A DNA stretch of 64,000 nucleotides, from assembly GCF_041154485.1 (NCBI RefSeq), contig NZ_AP028669.1, forward strand, positions 4,464,001-4,528,000. Direction: 5' to 3'. Positions 63,085-64,000 of the stretch are shown in pieces (positions within the stretch are counted from its first letter, which is position 1; each line of letters begins with the position of its first letter). The translations under genes were made by a program, and so were the position numbers. The notes under the pieces are model-generated. The model worked only from the letters and a program-made list of their open reading frames with translations, ran no database searches and was not told where the DNA came from. Source of the DNA: Variovorax sp. V93 (lineage in GTDB: Bacteria > Pseudomonadota > Gammaproteobacteria > Burkholderiales > Burkholderiaceae_C).

Positions 63085-64000
63085 ATGACCGACACACTCG
63101 ACAACAACCGAAAGCGCTGGCTCGCACTGATGGTGCTGTGCCTGGGCGTGCTGATGATCGTGCTCGACACCACGATCGTGAATGTGGCACTGCCCTCGAT
63201 CCGCACCGACCTCGGCTTCACCGAGACCTCGCTGGTCTGGGTGGTGAACGCCTACATGCTGACCTTCGGCGGCTTCCTGCTGCTGGGCGGACGGCTGGGC
63301 GACCTGTATGGCCACCGCAGGCTCTTCCTGATCGGCCTCGTGCTGTTCACGCTGGCCTCGCTGGCCTGCGGCCTCGCCAATTCGCAGGTGCTGCTGGTCG
63401 CGGCGCGCGCGGTGCAGGGACTGGGCGGCGCGGTGGTTTCGGCCGTTTCGCTCTCGCTCATCATGAATCTGTTCACCGAGCCGGCCGACCGTGCCAAGGC
63501 GATGGGCGTCTACGGCTTCGTCTGCGCGGGCGGCGGCAGCATCGGCGTGCTGCTGGGGGGGCTGCTCACGAGTTCGCTGAGCTGGCACTGGATCTTCCTG
63601 GTGAACCTGCCGATCGGCGTGGCCGTGTATGCACTGTGCATGGCGCTCTTGCCCAACGCGCGCGGCCACGCGCATGGCGAGAAGCTCGACGTGGCCGGCG
63701 CCGTCACTGTCACGCTGTCGCTCATGCTCGCGGTCTACGGTGTGGTCAACGGCAACGAAGCCGGCTGGGGCTCCGCGCAAACGCTGGGCCTGCTCGGCGC
63801 TGCCGTGGTGCTGCTCGCGATCTTCATCGCCATCGAGGCGCGCGTGCAGCATCCGCTGATGCCGCTGGGCCTCTTCCGCCTGCGCAGTGTGTCGGTCGCC
63901 AACGTGGTGGGCGTGCTGTGGGCGGCGGCGATGTTCGCGTGGTTCTTCATCTCCGCGCTCTACATGCAGTTGGTACTGAACTACACGCCGATGCAGATCG
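63085..64000 (+). CDS. DHA2-type MFS drug exporter (3' end outside window)
   Basis: The frame is open from the ATG at 63085 to the right edge, giving about 305 residues of a 14-helix EmrB/QacA-type exporter. Motif Leu-Asp-Thr-Thr-Ile-Val-Asn-Val-Ala-Leu-Pro is near residue 27, motif A is Gly-Gly-Arg-Leu-Gly-Asp-Leu-Tyr-Gly-His-Arg-Arg near 72, and motif C glycines are near 155. AGGA precedes the start. Together with the TetR regulator and VOC proteins it resembles a drug or electrophile resistance unit. The C-terminus is not visible. Confidence 0.93.
   Translation, partial: MTDTLDNNRKRWLALMVLCLGVLMIVLDTTIVNVALPSIRTDLGFTETSLVWVVNAYMLTFGGFLLLGGRLGDLYGHRRLFLIGLVLFTLASLACGLANSQVLLVAARAVQGLGGAVVSAVSLSLIMNLFTEPADRAKAMGVYGFVCAGGGSIGVLLGGLLTSSLSWHWIFLVNLPIGVAVYALCMALLPNARGHAHGEKLDVAGAVTVTLSLMLAVYGVVNGNEAGWGSAQTLGLLGAAVVLLAIFIAIEARVQHPLMPLGLFRLRSVSVANVVGVLWAAAMFAWFFISALYMQLVLNYTPMQI

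Noticed and set aside
61356..64000. TetR, VOC and MFS genes considered as a transferred resistance island
   Set aside because: Base composition by eye matches the surroundings and there is no integrase, transposase, tRNA junction or repeat boundary.

Overview
The window is a compact, GC-rich (roughly 68-70 percent by eye) chromosomal segment of a betaproteobacterium, most likely Comamonadaceae and probably Variovorax or a close relative. The reasons are the gene order lolB-ispE-tRNA-Gln-prs-rplY-pth, the aa3/caa3 cytochrome oxidase island with DUF2970, DUF2909 and a tiny oxidase assembly gene, a Bug-type solute receptor, and the protein sequences themselves. Genes are packed end to end with many 4-bp ATGA or GTGA overlaps. 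No insertion sequence, prophage, CRISPR array or integrase was seen, and no gene-free stretch exceeds about 300 bases.

Layout. 1-5700: envelope and translation housekeeping (TPR protein, LolB, IspE, tRNA-Gln, Prs, L25, Pth, a DUF4124 protein). 5675-14406: a ferredoxin, then an ABC peptide-type importer with two tandem solute-binding proteins and an amidase. 14443-21114: accessory metabolism (YitT protein, LysR regulator with a divergent tautomerase, TTC38-like protein, exported N-acyl-D-amino-acid deacylase, histidine phosphatase, hydrolase). 21102-27125: pyroglutamyl peptidase plus 5-oxoprolinase PxpBCA behind coaD and rsmD, then a divergent LysE/ArgP pair. 27135-31224: two M16 peptidases and ftsY. 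31249-34956: a repeat lipoprotein beside a two-component pair. 35122-36674: an Mpo1-like protein and rpoH with a perfect CIRCE operator. 36727-47531: cytochrome c oxidase structural and assembly genes. 47700-53595: BioC-like, ComF, TrmL, MaoC and ParA proteins and a KefF/KefC-like pair. 53623-61340: a putative hydroxycinnamate (ferulate-type) side-chain degradation cluster with a MarR regulator. 61356-64000: a TetR regulator, two VOC proteins and a DHA2 exporter cut by the window edge.

How the genes work together. Pcp can release N-terminal pyroglutamate and PxpABC can open it to glutamate. The importer, amidase and D-aminoacylase fit the same scavenging theme. The oxidase island supplies subunits I-III, heme A synthesis (CtaA, CtaB) and copper delivery (CtaG, one clear Sco protein and one Sco-like protein). 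In the aromatic cluster a feruloyl-CoA synthetase, crotonase, SDR and amidohydrolase match the order of reactions in the CouL/M/N/O scheme known from Rhodococcus, with an acyl-CoA dehydrogenase that could admit dihydro substrates.

The signals I find most worth following are: a recurring -10-like hexamer placed 6-7 bases before ATG without a Shine-Dalgarno sequence, suggesting leaderless transcripts; the CIRCE site on rpoH; a MarR-type operator lying between the -35 and -10 of the aromatic promoter; paired TetR operators; and a lipoprotein built of five DUF4177-like repeats next to a two-component system. I see no obvious new defence or mobile system here.
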